47,751 nt of DNA, from IMG/VR virus record IMGVR_UViG_3300020470_000022, positions 1-47,751 of that record; one strand, written 5' to 3'. Each line of letters begins with the position of its first letter. The stretch's first letter is position 1. The translations under genes were made by a program, and so were the position numbers. This document shows positions 1 through 10,442 of this stretch, piece by piece. The notes below the pieces were generated by a model. It did not search any database and had not been told where the DNA came from. It saw only the letters and a list, made by a program, of their open reading frames with translations. This DNA comes from a virus.

Positions 1-98
1 TTTTTGATGTCGATGAATCCCATATCGAGAATCTTCTTATCTTGTGTGAATGCATATCCGACACAAGTCGTTGATGCGTCTAATCCTAATGAAACCAT
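1..98 (-). CDS. RuvC-like Holliday junction resolvase / RNase H-fold nuclease, N-terminal part only
   Basis: Only the first 32-33 codons lie in the window; the gene runs off the left edge. The ATG is at 98-96, preceded by a strong ribosome binding site (AAGGAG) at about 103-108. The N-terminus reads MVSLGLDASTTCVGYAF, which matches the opening of RuvC-type RNase H folds: a hydrophobic strand, then the first catalytic Asp (LGLD), then a small-residue turn and GYA. RuvC family enzymes cut branched DNA, and phages use them to resolve recombination or replication intermediates before packaging. The gene sits 12 bp beyond the end of the last structural gene, so it is probably co-transcribed. Other ASKHA or RNase H-fold proteins start in a similar way, so this call rests on one motif. 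Confidence 0.55.
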   Translation of the reverse strand, partial: MVSLGLDASTTCVGYAFTQDKKILDMGFIDIK

Positions 99-110
99 TT
101 TTCTCCTTAA

Positions 111-1187
111 TTATACATCTTTTATATTATCTATATGATGATCAAGTTGTATCTTTATCGTCATATCTTGATTACCCAACTTTTTGACAGGTTGACTAAA
201 TTTCCCAACCATAACTGGTTGTAAATCTTCATTATACAGTTTAACTCCAGTAATATAAGGTTGAAAGTCTGGATGTTGGAATTTAGGATTTACTAAAAAT
301 TCAGATCCAGAATCTACAGGATTCCATTCAAAAATATGTTCGTATCCCTTTTGACCAGGATTTGGATTAAAAGAACCTGATTGACCTTTATGTGGAGTTG
401 TAGAGTATTTATATAAAGTTGGATTCATAGACCAATTAAATTCATTAGATTTAACTTTACATAAATATTCTGTAGAATAAAATGTTTCTTCAGAGTCAAC
501 ATTTCCATACCATAATGGTGTGCCTAATCCAAATTTATTTGTAAAAGAAGATGAATAAAAAATATTACCATATGAAGGTGTAGCCCTCAGTTCATCACCA
601 GCTGAAATTACTATTAACCCCTCGTCATAAAAAACATTTCCTACATAATTTATTGATGATGAAATTGAACTACTTAATGGATTAAAAGAACCACTTTGAT
701 CTTGATATACTGTACGATTTGGAAACGTCATAGAACCACTAACACCATATCCATTAGAATTATATAAATTTCCATAACCATCATCTCTGATAATCCAATT
801 AACAGCTGAATGTTCTATAGCATCTATAATAAAAAGAGAACCAGATTTTATTCTTTCTCCATACATACTAGAAGATAAAGATAATAAAACTCCTTTATCT
901 GCAAATTTATGTCTAAATTGAAATCCATCATTACCAGTATTAGAAGATACACTACCAGTATCAAATACATATTGTGTACCATATGTGTTATTATTATTGG
1001 GTTTATAATATAGGTGATATAGTAGGTTGTATATACTCGCTGAATCTGGATTACTAGAACCTGATTCATAATGATGGAGAGTCCAGTCGTTACTGGTCCC
1101 TCCACCTATTCCGAAAAAATTTGTTCTACTAACAGTATGTTTTCGTGTTAATATATCACCTTTGTTGATTCTTTTAATGCCAGACAT
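111..1187 (-). CDS. Virion structural protein with C-terminal ITGVKLYN module, paralog of next gene upstream
   Basis: A 358-residue protein rich in Ser, Gly, Asn and Tyr, as is usual for beta-rich phage tail proteins. The last 60 or so residues read as a compact module (ITGVKLYNEDLQPVMVGKF followed by QPVKK). It matches the corresponding end of the 382-residue neighbour at 1210-2358 (ITGIGLYNADKDLVAVAKL, then KPVKN). Both proteins also share an EGLIVISAGDEL / HGLFIFAGSKL strand and an N-P-T-x-Y segment before the C-terminal module, so I regard them as diverged paralogs. I associate this 'TxIGLYN..LLAVAKLSxP' ending with structural genes of marine T4-like phages, but I cannot assign a specific role. 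The upstream spacing is 22 bp and its ribosome binding site is weak. No Cys-rich or lectin motifs are visible. Confidence 0.6.
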   Translation of the reverse strand: MSGIKRINKGDILTRKHTVSRTNFFGIGGGTSNDWTLHHYESGSSNPDSASIYNLLYHLYYKPNNNNTYGTQYVFDTGSVSSNTGNDGFQFRHKFADKGVLLSLSSSMYGERIKSGSLFIIDAIEHSAVNWIIRDDGYGNLYNSNGYGVSGSMTFPNRTVYQDQSGSFNPLSSSISSSINYVGNVFYDEGLIVISAGDELRATPSYGNIFYSSSFTNKFGLGTPLWYGNVDSEETFYSTEYLCKVKSNEFNWSMNPTLYKYSTTPHKGQSGSFNPNPGQKGYEHIFEWNPVDSGSEFLVNPKFQHPDFQPYITGVKLYNEDLQPVMVGKFSQPVKKLGNQDMTIKIQLDHHIDNIKDV

Positions 1188-1209
1188 ACCATACCACTAA
1201 ATTCTCAAT

Positions 1210-2358
1210 CTAACCTTGAAGAGTAACAACACCAGTAAATTCAGAATTAGGTGTATTCTTAACAGGTTTATTTAATTTAGCTACAGCTACCAAGTCTTTA
1301 TCAGCGTTATATAATCCAATACCAGTAATAAAAGTTGTTGGGTTACCTACAAATTCAGGTTTGATATCATTATATTCAGATCCATTAACATACCAAGTTG
1401 GATTTGATGAAGCGTTAAAGTCTCCGTGATGTACCCTTACATAGATTGTTGTTTGATTTAAATGTTGTCTTGTTCTTACTACCATTGAACCACTTCTCAG
1501 ACAATGAAGCAATTTATAGTGATTCTTTGCACCTGCAGTAGCTGGGAAGTATGGTGCAAATCCTTGACCCCATTTTCCACTACCTAAACCTGTCATCGGA
1601 TATTGTGCACTTCCAGAATGAGATCCTTTAGCAGCTGAATCATATCCAGTCTTACTACCACTCACACCAGGAAGAGATGCAGATAGTTTAGAACCTGCAA
1701 AAATGAATAAACCATGATCTGGATAGAAGTGTCCATAAGTTGTTCCAAAACCAGCCGTACCATCTGTTCCATACTCTACACCATTAGATCCAGATATCAT
1801 TTTATAAAATTGTCCACCAGGTGAACCATAAGTACTACCAGTATATGTTGTTAAAACTAAAGATTTCTTTGCTCCATTTGCAAGTGAACCAGTAAATGTT
1901 ATTGTACATTTAGAGTCAAGTTCATTCTTTAACTTATCTGTTTTTGCAGTCATAGTATAAATGTAATCTTCTACAGTTCCTGTATCACTACCAGAAACAT
2001 CGGAGAATGTGAATCCAGTAAATGGATCATCTAATACAACATTGGCAAATTGTGAATACATAACTTGAGTTTCTTTAAGTGATGAGTTAAGTCCTCCAGC
2101 TGGAATTACAGATCCAGATGCGTATTTGTGACCAAATGAAACATCCCAATAATCTACTGTTCCAGTTTGACTTTTATCTCTAATTGTATGATAGTAAGCG
2201 TGGTTTGATGATGATATGGAAGATGTTTCCATATTACCCCCAAGAAAAGTACCTGCACCATTAAATAGTCCAACTGTCAATTCTTGAGTATCTAAAAATA
2301 CATCGTTAGCTCCGAGTTTTTTTAGATATGTCATTCCTGTTGTATTTCCATTTGCCAT
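1210..2358 (-). CDS. Virion structural protein, ITGIGLYN family
   Basis: A 382-residue protein, Gly/Ser/Thr-rich, with a clear AGGAG-type ribosome binding site in front of its ATG and a TAG stop. Its start (MANGNTTGMTYLKKLGANDV) is followed by a long beta-rich central part with many SGS turns. It ends in a module shared with the 358-residue protein downstream (FITGIGLYNADKDLVAVAKL and KPVKN). By position it belongs to the distal part of the tail/fibre operon. The most economical reading is a small baseplate- or fibre-associated structural subunit made by duplication and divergence. I do not recognise an enzymatic motif. Confidence 0.6.
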   Translation of the reverse strand: MANGNTTGMTYLKKLGANDVFLDTQELTVGLFNGAGTFLGGNMETSSISSSNHAYYHTIRDKSQTGTVDYWDVSFGHKYASGSVIPAGGLNSSLKETQVMYSQFANVVLDDPFTGFTFSDVSGSDTGTVEDYIYTMTAKTDKLKNELDSKCTITFTGSLANGAKKSLVLTTYTGSTYGSPGGQFYKMISGSNGVEYGTDGTAGFGTTYGHFYPDHGLFIFAGSKLSASLPGVSGSKTGYDSAAKGSHSGSAQYPMTGLGSGKWGQGFAPYFPATAGAKNHYKLLHCLRSGSMVVRTRQHLNQTTIYVRVHHGDFNASSNPTWYVNGSEYNDIKPEFVGNPTTFITGIGLYNADKDLVAVAKLNKPVKNTPNSEFTGVVTLQG

Positions 2359-2408
2359 TTTTATTTCTCCTAATATTTAAAAACTATATCGTTTTCCTAA
2401 AATTGTTA

Positions 2409-3098
2409 TTATGAACTTAATCCTTTTGTATTTCTTGCTCCTTCAAATGTAGCATATTTTGTAACACCATAGTGTTCAGATTCAATAATCAACATTGTAT
2501 TCACAGATGTACGAGTTCCTATTCCTGATTTTGTCAAATCACCAGGTACTCTTGTTGTTTCAATCTTAACTACCGTATCACCAGGAACCACTCCAACCAC
2601 TGGATAATTTACACCATCATATGGAACTTTTGTTGATCTTGTGTCACCTTTTTTCATAACTAAACCTTTAGCAGACATTTGGAAATCTACTCCATTAGTT
2701 AAAGTTAGTCTTAAAGGCATTGGAGAAACAAGTTCGTGGGTTATTCGAATAAATTCTTCAGCTTCACCTGGACCTTTAGCTAATGTACCTGTCGTTTTAT
2801 CAAGTTTCAATACTGGTCCTCTAATAGCATCTCTTGGAAATCCATTAATCAAATGATAATTACATTGATATGAGTGATTTTTAACAGGTGCTAAAATTGG
2901 TGTATTTTCAATTACTTTACCAAATGATTTCACACCATCTGTATGATTTGGATTCCACAAAGAATAATCTATTTCATCATCACTTAATGAAAAATAAGTT
3001 ATATTAAATTTTGCCGGATTTTCCATAAGAAATTGTGCACCTAAATCTGTCACAGCCGCGTGAATACTAAAGTTACTATTGTTGTTTCCTAAACCCAT
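2409..3098 (-). CDS. Phage structural protein (VTDLGAQFLM / DDEIDYSLW family)
   Basis: A 229-residue protein with an AGGAGA ribosome binding site. The opening (AAVTDLGAQFLMENPAKFNI, then YFSLSDDEIDYSLWNP) resembles a recurring family of small structural proteins in marine T4-like phages. In that family a 'TDxGxxFL' helix is followed by 'F.LGDDEIDYxLY'. The exact role in the particle is not known to me. It starts a transcription segment of its own: the 133-bp gap in front of it contains one copy of the motif proposed here as a late promoter, giving a leader of about 80 nt. The C-terminal half has alternating hydrophobic strands with no recognised motif. Confidence 0.55.
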   Translation of the reverse strand: MGLGNNNSNFSIHAAVTDLGAQFLMENPAKFNITYFSLSDDEIDYSLWNPNHTDGVKSFGKVIENTPILAPVKNHSYQCNYHLINGFPRDAIRGPVLKLDKTTGTLAKGPGEAEEFIRITHELVSPMPLRLTLTNGVDFQMSAKGLVMKKGDTRSTKVPYDGVNYPVVGVVPGDTVVKIETTRVPGDLTKSGIGTRTSVNTMLIIESEHYGVTKYATFEGARNTKGLSS

Positions 3099-3181
3099 TG
3101 TTTGTCTCCTAAAATTGTTAAGTTTTTTTTAAAACTTTTTTGTTGTTCCAATCTTTACTAAATACTTTAATTTTATATATT

Positions 3182-3194
3182 CACATATAAATAT
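3182..3194 (-). promoter_or_regulatory. Candidate late promoter motif, copy 1
   Basis: The coding strand reads ATATTTATATGTG. The same 13-mer recurs exactly at 29260-29272 and with one change at 44037-44049, each time in a gap before a structural gene. Here it lies 84 nt before the ATG at 3098, in a 133-bp gap that otherwise holds only AT-rich sequence. All three copies are followed by AATA or TATA. Promoter function is inferred from position and conservation. Confidence 0.45.
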
Positions 3195-3231
3195 AAAGTA
3201 ACTAAAAAAAATTTAATTTATTTATTTTCTT

Positions 3232-6200
3232 TTATCGTTTTTTCTTACCTTTTTTTGGTAAAATATTCGATTTATTCCTAAACTCTGTAGTTGTGGTTTT
3301 TTTATTTGTCACAGAAATAGTATTATCACCAGATTTACTCCAAACATAAACAGCTGTTTTACCATATTCAGAATGATTGTCTGGATGAACTTGACCTTCT
3401 GGATCATATGGTTTATGTGTTTTTTGATTCATAGAACTTGGTTCATAAAGATATCCCGCCGCTAATTGATTAGCCCTAATTAATTGACATTGAGATTTCC
3501 AAAGATGATGATCTGGATAATTCATTTCACCAGAACCAAATCCAGTAATAGAATCATTTCCAGAGCCAGTTGTATATTGTAAAGTAAATCCTATTGTATT
3601 TCCTCGTTGATCTACTAAAGGTGGCTCCCATTGCCTTATATCAGAATAATCTTTTTCATATCCTCTTTCCCACCACAAATGTTTATTTTTTAATGTTATA
3701 GCAGAAGTAGCAGTACCACCAGCTAAAACTTTAATATATTTCCAAGACAATGGTAAACCTCTATATCTTTCGGTATATCCTATAAAAGTATGATTAATTT
3801 CACCTGGTGCATATGGACTAGCTGAACTTGAACCCATTGCTTTATATGCACTATTTGGGTGACTATCTATAATATAATCAGGATATTCAGAAGAATAAAA
3901 TTTATCCCATTCAAATGGTTTTCCAAAATTATTATAAAATGAATCTAATATTGATGGAACTCCGAATTGATAACCAGCTGAATCAGAACCACTTATAGGA
4001 AATAAATTATCACCATACCCAGCATTTTCCTTAACTAATGGTGGTTCATATGTTGAAAAAATATCAAAAGCTGATGTTATACGTTTTAATTCTTTAACTA
4101 TGAAAGACTCTACAGCTACCGCGTCTTTACCATATTCAGAAGCTTTATCTATTTTTATTTTTTTATCAACATTTAATATTGTTGATTTATCTAATTCAGG
4201 TGATTTTATACTTTTATTAACAGTTGTTTTTTCAGAATCTTTTGATATTTTTTTCACAGCATCTAATTTAGATATATCAGATTTTACAGTAGTAACTGTA
4301 TCCAAATTTATATTAGTTTCTTGATTTATTTTTTCTATTTCTATTTCGGAAATAGTATTTTTAATAGATTGTAAATTTTTAAGTTTAGCTGGATCAATGA
4401 ATTTTTCTACATCTATTTTAGTTGGTAACTCTACAGTTGGTTTATGTAATCCAGATTTTATAGATTCTTCAATGTTTATTTCACTATGTTTTTTAAGTGT
4501 AGGTAATGCATTCCATTTAGATAATTCGGAAAAATCTATCCCTATATCTTCAGAAGGGGATGGTGTAACAAATGATTGGTCATTTAAATTAAGATTTTCT
4601 AATTTAACAAAGCTTGTTGAAATATCTTGTGTAACAGAATTACTATGTGTAATATCAATATCATTAGAAATTGTCATTTTATTGGATTCTACAATACTTA
4701 CAACATCATTACTTGTTTGTAAATCATTTAGTATTAAATCTGAATCAGATTTAACACCATCAGAATAAATCATATCACTTTGCATAATATTCATATCTAA
4801 TGGATTTACATCTTGTAAACTTGTTATATTATTTTGAGTTAATAAACGATTTGGTGGTTTAAGTATACTATCTGCTATAGGAATATCAACAGGTATTAAT
4901 TTTGATAAATCATTTTTTTCTATATTTAATATATTAGTTTCAATACTGTTATCAGATAGTATAGAATCAGATATATAAGAATTATCTTTTATGTTAAGTT
5001 GATTTAGTTCTATTTCACTTGTAGAGTCATCATATCCAATCATAGAATTATTAAAAACTTCTAATTTATGTCTAACATTAATATCTTCAAATTCTTCAGA
5101 TTGTTTTAGATTTTGATATATTGGAGTATGGAAACTACTATTAAATTTACCTACTTCTTTATCCAATTCTAATAAAGAAATTTTAGTTGAGTTAATTTTA
5201 CTTTGAAAATCTATTTCATCATAATTAACCTCTTTTAAAACTTGAACAAGTTTATCAAGTGGTGTTCCTTCATTAACTTGTGCAGCTTCCACATCAAGAT
5301 TCAATTCGTTTTCTTTTGTTATAGAAGTAGATTTAACAGAAACTATTGTATCATCTATTAATGATGTTTTATCTAAATTAAGATCATTACTAATATCAAG
5401 ATCACCAACAGAATTTTGTGGTATATCATAAAAAGTATTATCTAATTGTTGTTCTTTTGTTGATGATATTGGTTCATCAATTTTTACAGTTGTATTAGTA
5501 ATTAATCCAGTTACATCTAATTCATCACCCAACGAAATTGATTTATTAGTTTTATAATAATTATGTTGTTGACCAGATGATTTGTACCTAGTAACTTTAT
5601 TTCTATGAAACATATGAGAAGAAATCATAATTCCAGATCTTAACAACATTCCAGTAGGTATTATTCTTTCTAACATATCCCATATTAAATTTGGTATTAA
5701 AGATTGTTTATGATTCCATTCATTAATACCTATTATATTTTCTTGTGATAAAACTACTTCAAAAAATGTATTACTAAATGCTTCTAATGCAGGATATTTT
5801 TCCTCATTTTCATATCGAGGTGTTATATGATCAGCTGGATTTGCACTTCCATAATTAAATTTAGTACCACCAGCATATACATTAGAGATTCTACCTATAT
5901 CTGGTTGTATGGTTAACAATTGACCCAAATCATCATCATCAAAATAATCCGTAATTAATGTATTTATTTTTTTAGCATATGATAATGATGCATCTAAAAT
6001 TGTAGTATTTAAAGGACTGTATTTGTAAGGATCATTATCTATTGATAATACAGATTTATCTGGTAATAGTTGTGATCCAATTATTTTATTTTTACTGTTT
6101 ACGACTATTGTATCTTCTATTTTTAAAGAATCTAATCCCCTAACACCAAATCTATAAATTTCTTTATTTATTTTTTTAATTATTGGTGGAGTATTTCCAG

Positions 6201-9200
6201 CTGGATCAACATTAAATTTCACTGATTTCATTAATTGATTATGATTTGCTGGGAAGCTTCCATTCCTATCTATCACTAATCTATTTTTATCATTTACATC
6301 TCTAAAATCATATGAGTGTATTGGAAAACCTTCAAAGTCAATTCCCATCCTAATAGAATTATAATTATTAGATGATAGTTCATTTAGTCTATAAGTTGCA
6401 CCCTTATAGTAAGGATTAAAAGCATATTTGATAAAATCAGATTTAAGTCTTGCACTTAATAATGAATCCCCCGCTTGTACAATATCAGCATTAAAATCTG
6501 TAGCCTTATTTGAAAATATTTCTATATGTGACATAGAACCAGTGAAATTTGGACCAACATATAAATTACCTAATGAAGGATGACCAACAACTGTACTACT
6601 ACCAGAGGAAATAAAGTTTCTATTCATCCAATGTTTACCACCACCAGTTGTATCACTGGATGTTAGTTCTGTGTGAGACCAATATTTTATTCTATCACCC
6701 TCAGCTTTAGCAACATATAGTTCATAAGAAGCTGTCGTTGGAGTTTCAAGTTCATTTGAATTATCGAAATTAGATCTAAGAAGTTCTACACTCCAAACCT
6801 CATCACTATTCCAACTCATCATTGGCATTTTAGTAGATGATAATGTCACCTTACTAGAAGATATCGGTAATGAACCAGACCCACCAGAAGAATAATTAAA
6901 ATTAACTTCTAACGAAGCCGATACAGGTACACCATTAGTCCATGTATATGAAGTATCAGGTACTAATGTTACTTCCCATAAAGGAGCATATGTTTTAAAA
7001 CCACCAGTTTTATTAAATGCTGGGAGACTTCCACTAGCAACAAATAAACTTTGCGTAGTTGTAGTAGGTACAGATGTAAATGTAAATCTTAATGTATCTC
7101 CACTGTTACTTCCCCTATCACCTCCTGGTCTATTTAAAGCAGAACCTGATTTATTAGAATAATTCCAATACATTGTTCTATATCCAGAACCACCATACGG
7201 AAACCATAAATGATTTATAGATTTATTCTCTTTGTGATAAACTAAATTTCCACTAACTTCTGATATAGCATCACCGGAAGGAAGTGTTTTTAAAACACCA
7301 GGTGATGCAGCTACTTGTCTTTCAAAACTACTTCCTAATGTATCCACAGTTACAACATTTGGTGGTATACCAAAACAATTCAATAATGCATTTATACTTT
7401 GTTTTGTTCCTTTTGTTTTGTAAATATAAATTAAATTATTTAATATATTTTTCCATATATTATTAGTTAAATCATCATAACTAATACCAACAGATTCTTT
7501 TCCACCAGTGTGATACTCTAAAAGATTTGTTAAACTATTTGTATTTAAAAATTCCCAACCAAATTGTTTACCTATATTTTCTAATAATACATTTGGTAAA
7601 AAGTTATCATCACCATAATTTCTATCATTAATTTTAACATAGTTATCAATATAATATTTTAATATGTCATAATATTCACCCAACATTGACATAAATTTCA
7701 TTAATACTAATTGGTCATCTTCATCTCTATAAAATTTAGGTATATTATTATATAATGCATGTATGTTTTCAGAATCATATCTTCTAGCTTCTTTTAGTGA
7801 AGCGGAGTACCAATTTTGTACAGCATTTGATCCAGTTTTATATAAATGAGAAAAATCTAAAACATCTGTTGGGTTACCATTCCACAATTTATCGTCTTTA
7901 TATATTTTAACATCCGTAATAAATGAAGATGTTATTGGTGATTCAGCACCATCAATAGACGAAGTTGTATGATATAATCTAAATAACTCACCACTTGGTA
8001 ACATAGCAGAACTTGAGTATGTAAGTAAATTACCATATTGACCAATTTGATCATTCATATTATAAGAACCAGTTATATTTTGGCCACTTAATATTTGCCA
8101 ACCATCTTCTTTAGATGCATCATCAGGAACTATTCCCTCATCTATGTTTGTACTTGTTGTTCTCCAATAAGATTGTGAAGCTACTAAAATATATCTTTGA
8201 AATCTATTTTTTGCTGGTGTTTTACCAGACGCACTTGAACCAAATGGAGCACTATAATTTGAATGTGTATAATGTCCTTGCCAAGCACTACTTGGTATAT
8301 CTACAAAAGAAGCTGAAGCTTGATTTAAATTATAATTTTCCCAAGTTGGGAATACAGGCCATTTAGCTAAAAAAGAAAGGTAAAAAGGTCCATTATAATG
8401 TGACATTGGATATTGTTCAACACGATATTGATCTGTAAAAATATCAGCCTTTCCATCTGAGTCGGTTGTTGATTTTACAGAAACATTATCTATTGAACCA
8501 GAAAAATTCTTTCCATTACTATCTTTTACTGCAACTATTGATAAAATATTATTAGGATTTTCCATCAATTGAGATGTTTTATGATATGAAGAATAATGTC
8601 CACTTGCGGTTATATCAAAAGATACTCTTTCAATTGCACTTGCACCATCACCAAAATCAAATCTTATACTTCCAGTTCCTGGGGCTGGTGTATTGGATAT
8701 CACATCAAAATCTATTTTGTATGTATTATTTATTTTAAATTGATTTGTTGCAACTTTAGAACCAGTTTGATTAAGATAAACATGACTCCCAACACCAGAT
8801 CCAGAAAAATGTGCAGCACTTCCAGAAAAATACCAACCACCATCTTTACCAACACCAGATTCATATACAGAACCAGTATCCCAAAAATCATTTGGATCTG
8901 TATGTGATCCAGAATTATTGAAACTTCCACTTAATACTATATCATCACCAATAGTTGAAACTTCATAAACTAAATCCATACCATAATAATCAGGATAAAG
9001 TCTGGCATCACTACTTACATTTACAAAGTTGCTCCCAGTAAAACTACCAGATATAGCTGGAACTTTTGCATAATTAATTCCAATTTTTGGATAAGATGAA
9101 GAAATTGTTGTATTTTCATACATCCATTTTTCATATGGAGTAAATGAACTTATAGTCTTTCTTACATCTTCATATAAATTTCTTCTAATTGTAGAAACAG

Positions 9201-10440
9201 CTGACTCTGTTACAAAATTACCATCACTATTATTAATCGAAGCACTAATACTTGTTAATTTTTCTTCAATAGTTTTTATTTTACTATAAAAATTATTTAA
9301 TTTAGATTCTGCAGAACCAAAAAATGTATGATTTTTACTTTTTGAAAAATCTAAATTAATATAGTCATATTTACTGGCCGAAAAGACATCATTTAAAATA
9401 CTTTCCCGTTGATTAAAACTTAATGAAGAACTTTCTATTAATTCATTATAACTTTGTTTTTTTAAATTATCACCATATTGTGTAGATGACATTTCATAAG
9501 TATTATCATCAGGAGTTAACCTAAATATTCCCTCATCTGGTGCATCTTCTATAATATATAAAATATCTTGAAATTGTGTAGGAAGTAATTCTTGTGCTAA
9601 ACTTACTTCTGATAAATTTCCTATACCATTAGGTAATGGATTGTAAAGTTTTAGAATAATCGAATTAGTATCGTAACTAGTATCATCCCATTCATAATTT
9701 GTAACAAGAATATTGGTTTTTTGATCTGGTAATATTAATGATAATTCTAATTTATATGGGTTACTAGGATTATCGGTTGGAGTTCCATATCCATATCTAG
9801 TTTCAAAATTTGCCTTAAATGCATCATCAAATCTGTTTTCAGCATTCTCGTTAACTAGTTCACCATTTTGATATGTTGAAACTCTTCCTATTAATCTAAC
9901 TTCTTTTCTTGAAGTAGATACTTCTCTTATATATAATCTTGGATTTGAAGAACCAGTTGTTTCATAAAATATACCATTATCTCTAGAAAATATATCTTGT
10001 AAAAAATCAAATTGTAATCTATAATTAGTTTGTGGATAAACAGTTGATGTATCAATAGATAATGCGTCATTTGGTTTTACAAACCAATTTTGATCTTGAT
10101 CCCAAAATATAGGTAATTGAATATCTTTAGACTCAACAAGTGTACCAGATTCTGGGTAAAAAACATCTGCTAGTCCTTCAGGTTGTGGTGGATTAATGTA
10201 AGTTAATCTTTCATTAGCTTCTATAGTACCATCTGTATCTAAATCTTGATATACATAATAGACTTTTTCATCATTCCATGTTTTATTTGAATAATATGTT
10301 TGTCTTAATTGATTGTTATCAATTGTTGATACAGACATTCTAATGTAAGTTTCACCACTCCCAGTGAAAGCATTAAAAACAGATCCACTTTGAGCTAAAG
10401 AAAAAACACTACTATTTATATCTTGTTCTACTGTTGGCAT
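3232..10440 (-). CDS. Giant baseplate/tail protein with tail-protein-I-like segment and LamG-like region (2,402 aa)
   Basis: A 2,402-residue virion protein. Residues of about 890-1020 (NNIPKFYRDEDDQLVLMKF, then GWEF, then IYKTKGTKQSINALLNCFGI) resemble the P2 gpI/wedge-type family. There a helical bundle ends in a 'KGTxxSIxxLL..FGIP' motif, consistent with a place in the baseplate wedge. N-terminal to this are Ser/Gly-rich beta regions, including GSGVGSHVYL and FDFGDGAS stretches that could be jelly rolls. Residues of about 1100-1340 look like a concanavalin A/LamG-type domain (GSMSHIEIFS). Residues of about 1630-2130 are low-complexity and rich in Ile, Ser, Asn, Asp, Lys and Thr, with almost no aromatic residues, followed by a folded-looking C-terminus with many Trp and Tyr. 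The gene starts 2 nt after the stop of the 889-residue gene and ends in TAA. Length is far beyond any classical wedge protein, so it is probably a fusion of wedge and fibre functions. Confidence 0.65.
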   Translation of the reverse strand: MPTVEQDINSSVFSLAQSGSVFNAFTGSGETYIRMSVSTIDNNQLRQTYYSNKTWNDEKVYYVYQDLDTDGTIEANERLTYINPPQPEGLADVFYPESGTLVESKDIQLPIFWDQDQNWFVKPNDALSIDTSTVYPQTNYRLQFDFLQDIFSRDNGIFYETTGSSNPRLYIREVSTSRKEVRLIGRVSTYQNGELVNENAENRFDDAFKANFETRYGYGTPTDNPSNPYKLELSLILPDQKTNILVTNYEWDDTSYDTNSIILKLYNPLPNGIGNLSEVSLAQELLPTQFQDILYIIEDAPDEGIFRLTPDDNTYEMSSTQYGDNLKKQSYNELIESSSLSFNQRESILNDVFSASKYDYINLDFSKSKNHTFFGSAESKLNNFYSKIKTIEEKLTSISASINNSDGNFVTESAVSTIRRNLYEDVRKTISSFTPYEKWMYENTTISSSYPKIGINYAKVPAISGSFTGSNFVNVSSDARLYPDYYGMDLVYEVSTIGDDIVLSGSFNNSGSHTDPNDFWDTGSVYESGVGKDGGWYFSGSAAHFSGSGVGSHVYLNQTGSKVATNQFKINNTYKIDFDVISNTPAPGTGSIRFDFGDGASAIERVSFDITASGHYSSYHKTSQLMENPNNILSIVAVKDSNGKNFSGSIDNVSVKSTTDSDGKADIFTDQYRVEQYPMSHYNGPFYLSFLAKWPVFPTWENYNLNQASASFVDIPSSAWQGHYTHSNYSAPFGSSASGKTPAKNRFQRYILVASQSYWRTTSTNIDEGIVPDDASKEDGWQILSGQNITGSYNMNDQIGQYGNLLTYSSSAMLPSGELFRLYHTTSSIDGAESPITSSFITDVKIYKDDKLWNGNPTDVLDFSHLYKTGSNAVQNWYSASLKEARRYDSENIHALYNNIPKFYRDEDDQLVLMKFMSMLGEYYDILKYYIDNYVKINDRNYGDDNFLPNVLLENIGKQFGWEFLNTNSLTNLLEYHTGGKESVGISYDDLTNNIWKNILNNLIYIYKTKGTKQSINALLNCFGIPPNVVTVDTLGSSFERQVAASPGVLKTLPSGDAISEVSGNLVYHKENKSINHLWFPYGGSGYRTMYWNYSNKSGSALNRPGGDRGSNSGDTLRFTFTSVPTTTTQSLFVASGSLPAFNKTGGFKTYAPLWEVTLVPDTSYTWTNGVPVSASLEVNFNYSSGGSGSLPISSSKVTLSSTKMPMMSWNSDEVWSVELLRSNFDNSNELETPTTASYELYVAKAEGDRIKYWSHTELTSSDTTGGGKHWMNRNFISSGSSTVVGHPSLGNLYVGPNFTGSMSHIEIFSNKATDFNADIVQAGDSLLSARLKSDFIKYAFNPYYKGATYRLNELSSNNYNSIRMGIDFEGFPIHSYDFRDVNDKNRLVIDRNGSFPANHNQLMKSVKFNVDPAGNTPPIIKKINKEIYRFGVRGLDSLKIEDTIVVNSKNKIIGSQLLPDKSVLSIDNDPYKYSPLNTTILDASLSYAKKINTLITDYFDDDDLGQLLTIQPDIGRISNVYAGGTKFNYGSANPADHITPRYENEEKYPALEAFSNTFFEVVLSQENIIGINEWNHKQSLIPNLIWDMLERIIPTGMLLRSGIMISSHMFHRNKVTRYKSSGQQHNYYKTNKSISLGDELDVTGLITNTTVKIDEPISSTKEQQLDNTFYDIPQNSVGDLDISNDLNLDKTSLIDDTIVSVKSTSITKENELNLDVEAAQVNEGTPLDKLVQVLKEVNYDEIDFQSKINSTKISLLELDKEVGKFNSSFHTPIYQNLKQSEEFEDINVRHKLEVFNNSMIGYDDSTSEIELNQLNIKDNSYISDSILSDNSIETNILNIEKNDLSKLIPVDIPIADSILKPPNRLLTQNNITSLQDVNPLDMNIMQSDMIYSDGVKSDSDLILNDLQTSNDVVSIVESNKMTISNDIDITHSNSVTQDISTSFVKLENLNLNDQSFVTPSPSEDIGIDFSELSKWNALPTLKKHSEINIEESIKSGLHKPTVELPTKIDVEKFIDPAKLKNLQSIKNTISEIEIEKINQETNINLDTVTTVKSDISKLDAVKKISKDSEKTTVNKSIKSPELDKSTILNVDKKIKIDKASEYGKDAVAVESFIVKELKRITSAFDIFSTYEPPLVKENAGYGDNLFPISGSDSAGYQFGVPSILDSFYNNFGKPFEWDKFYSSEYPDYIIDSHPNSAYKAMGSSSASPYAPGEINHTFIGYTERYRGLPLSWKYIKVLAGGTATSAITLKNKHLWWERGYEKDYSDIRQWEPPLVDQRGNTIGFTLQYTTGSGNDSITGFGSGEMNYPDHHLWKSQCQLIRANQLAAGYLYEPSSMNQKTHKPYDPEGQVHPDNHSEYGKTAVYVWSKSGDNTISVTNKKTTTTEFRNKSNILPKKGKKKR

Positions 10441-10442
10441 AA

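Noticed and set aside
3120-3137. A/T palindrome as a terminator
   Set aside because: It has only A-T pairs apart from one G-C, lies just in front of a gene on the coding strand, and is expected by chance in such AT-rich DNA.
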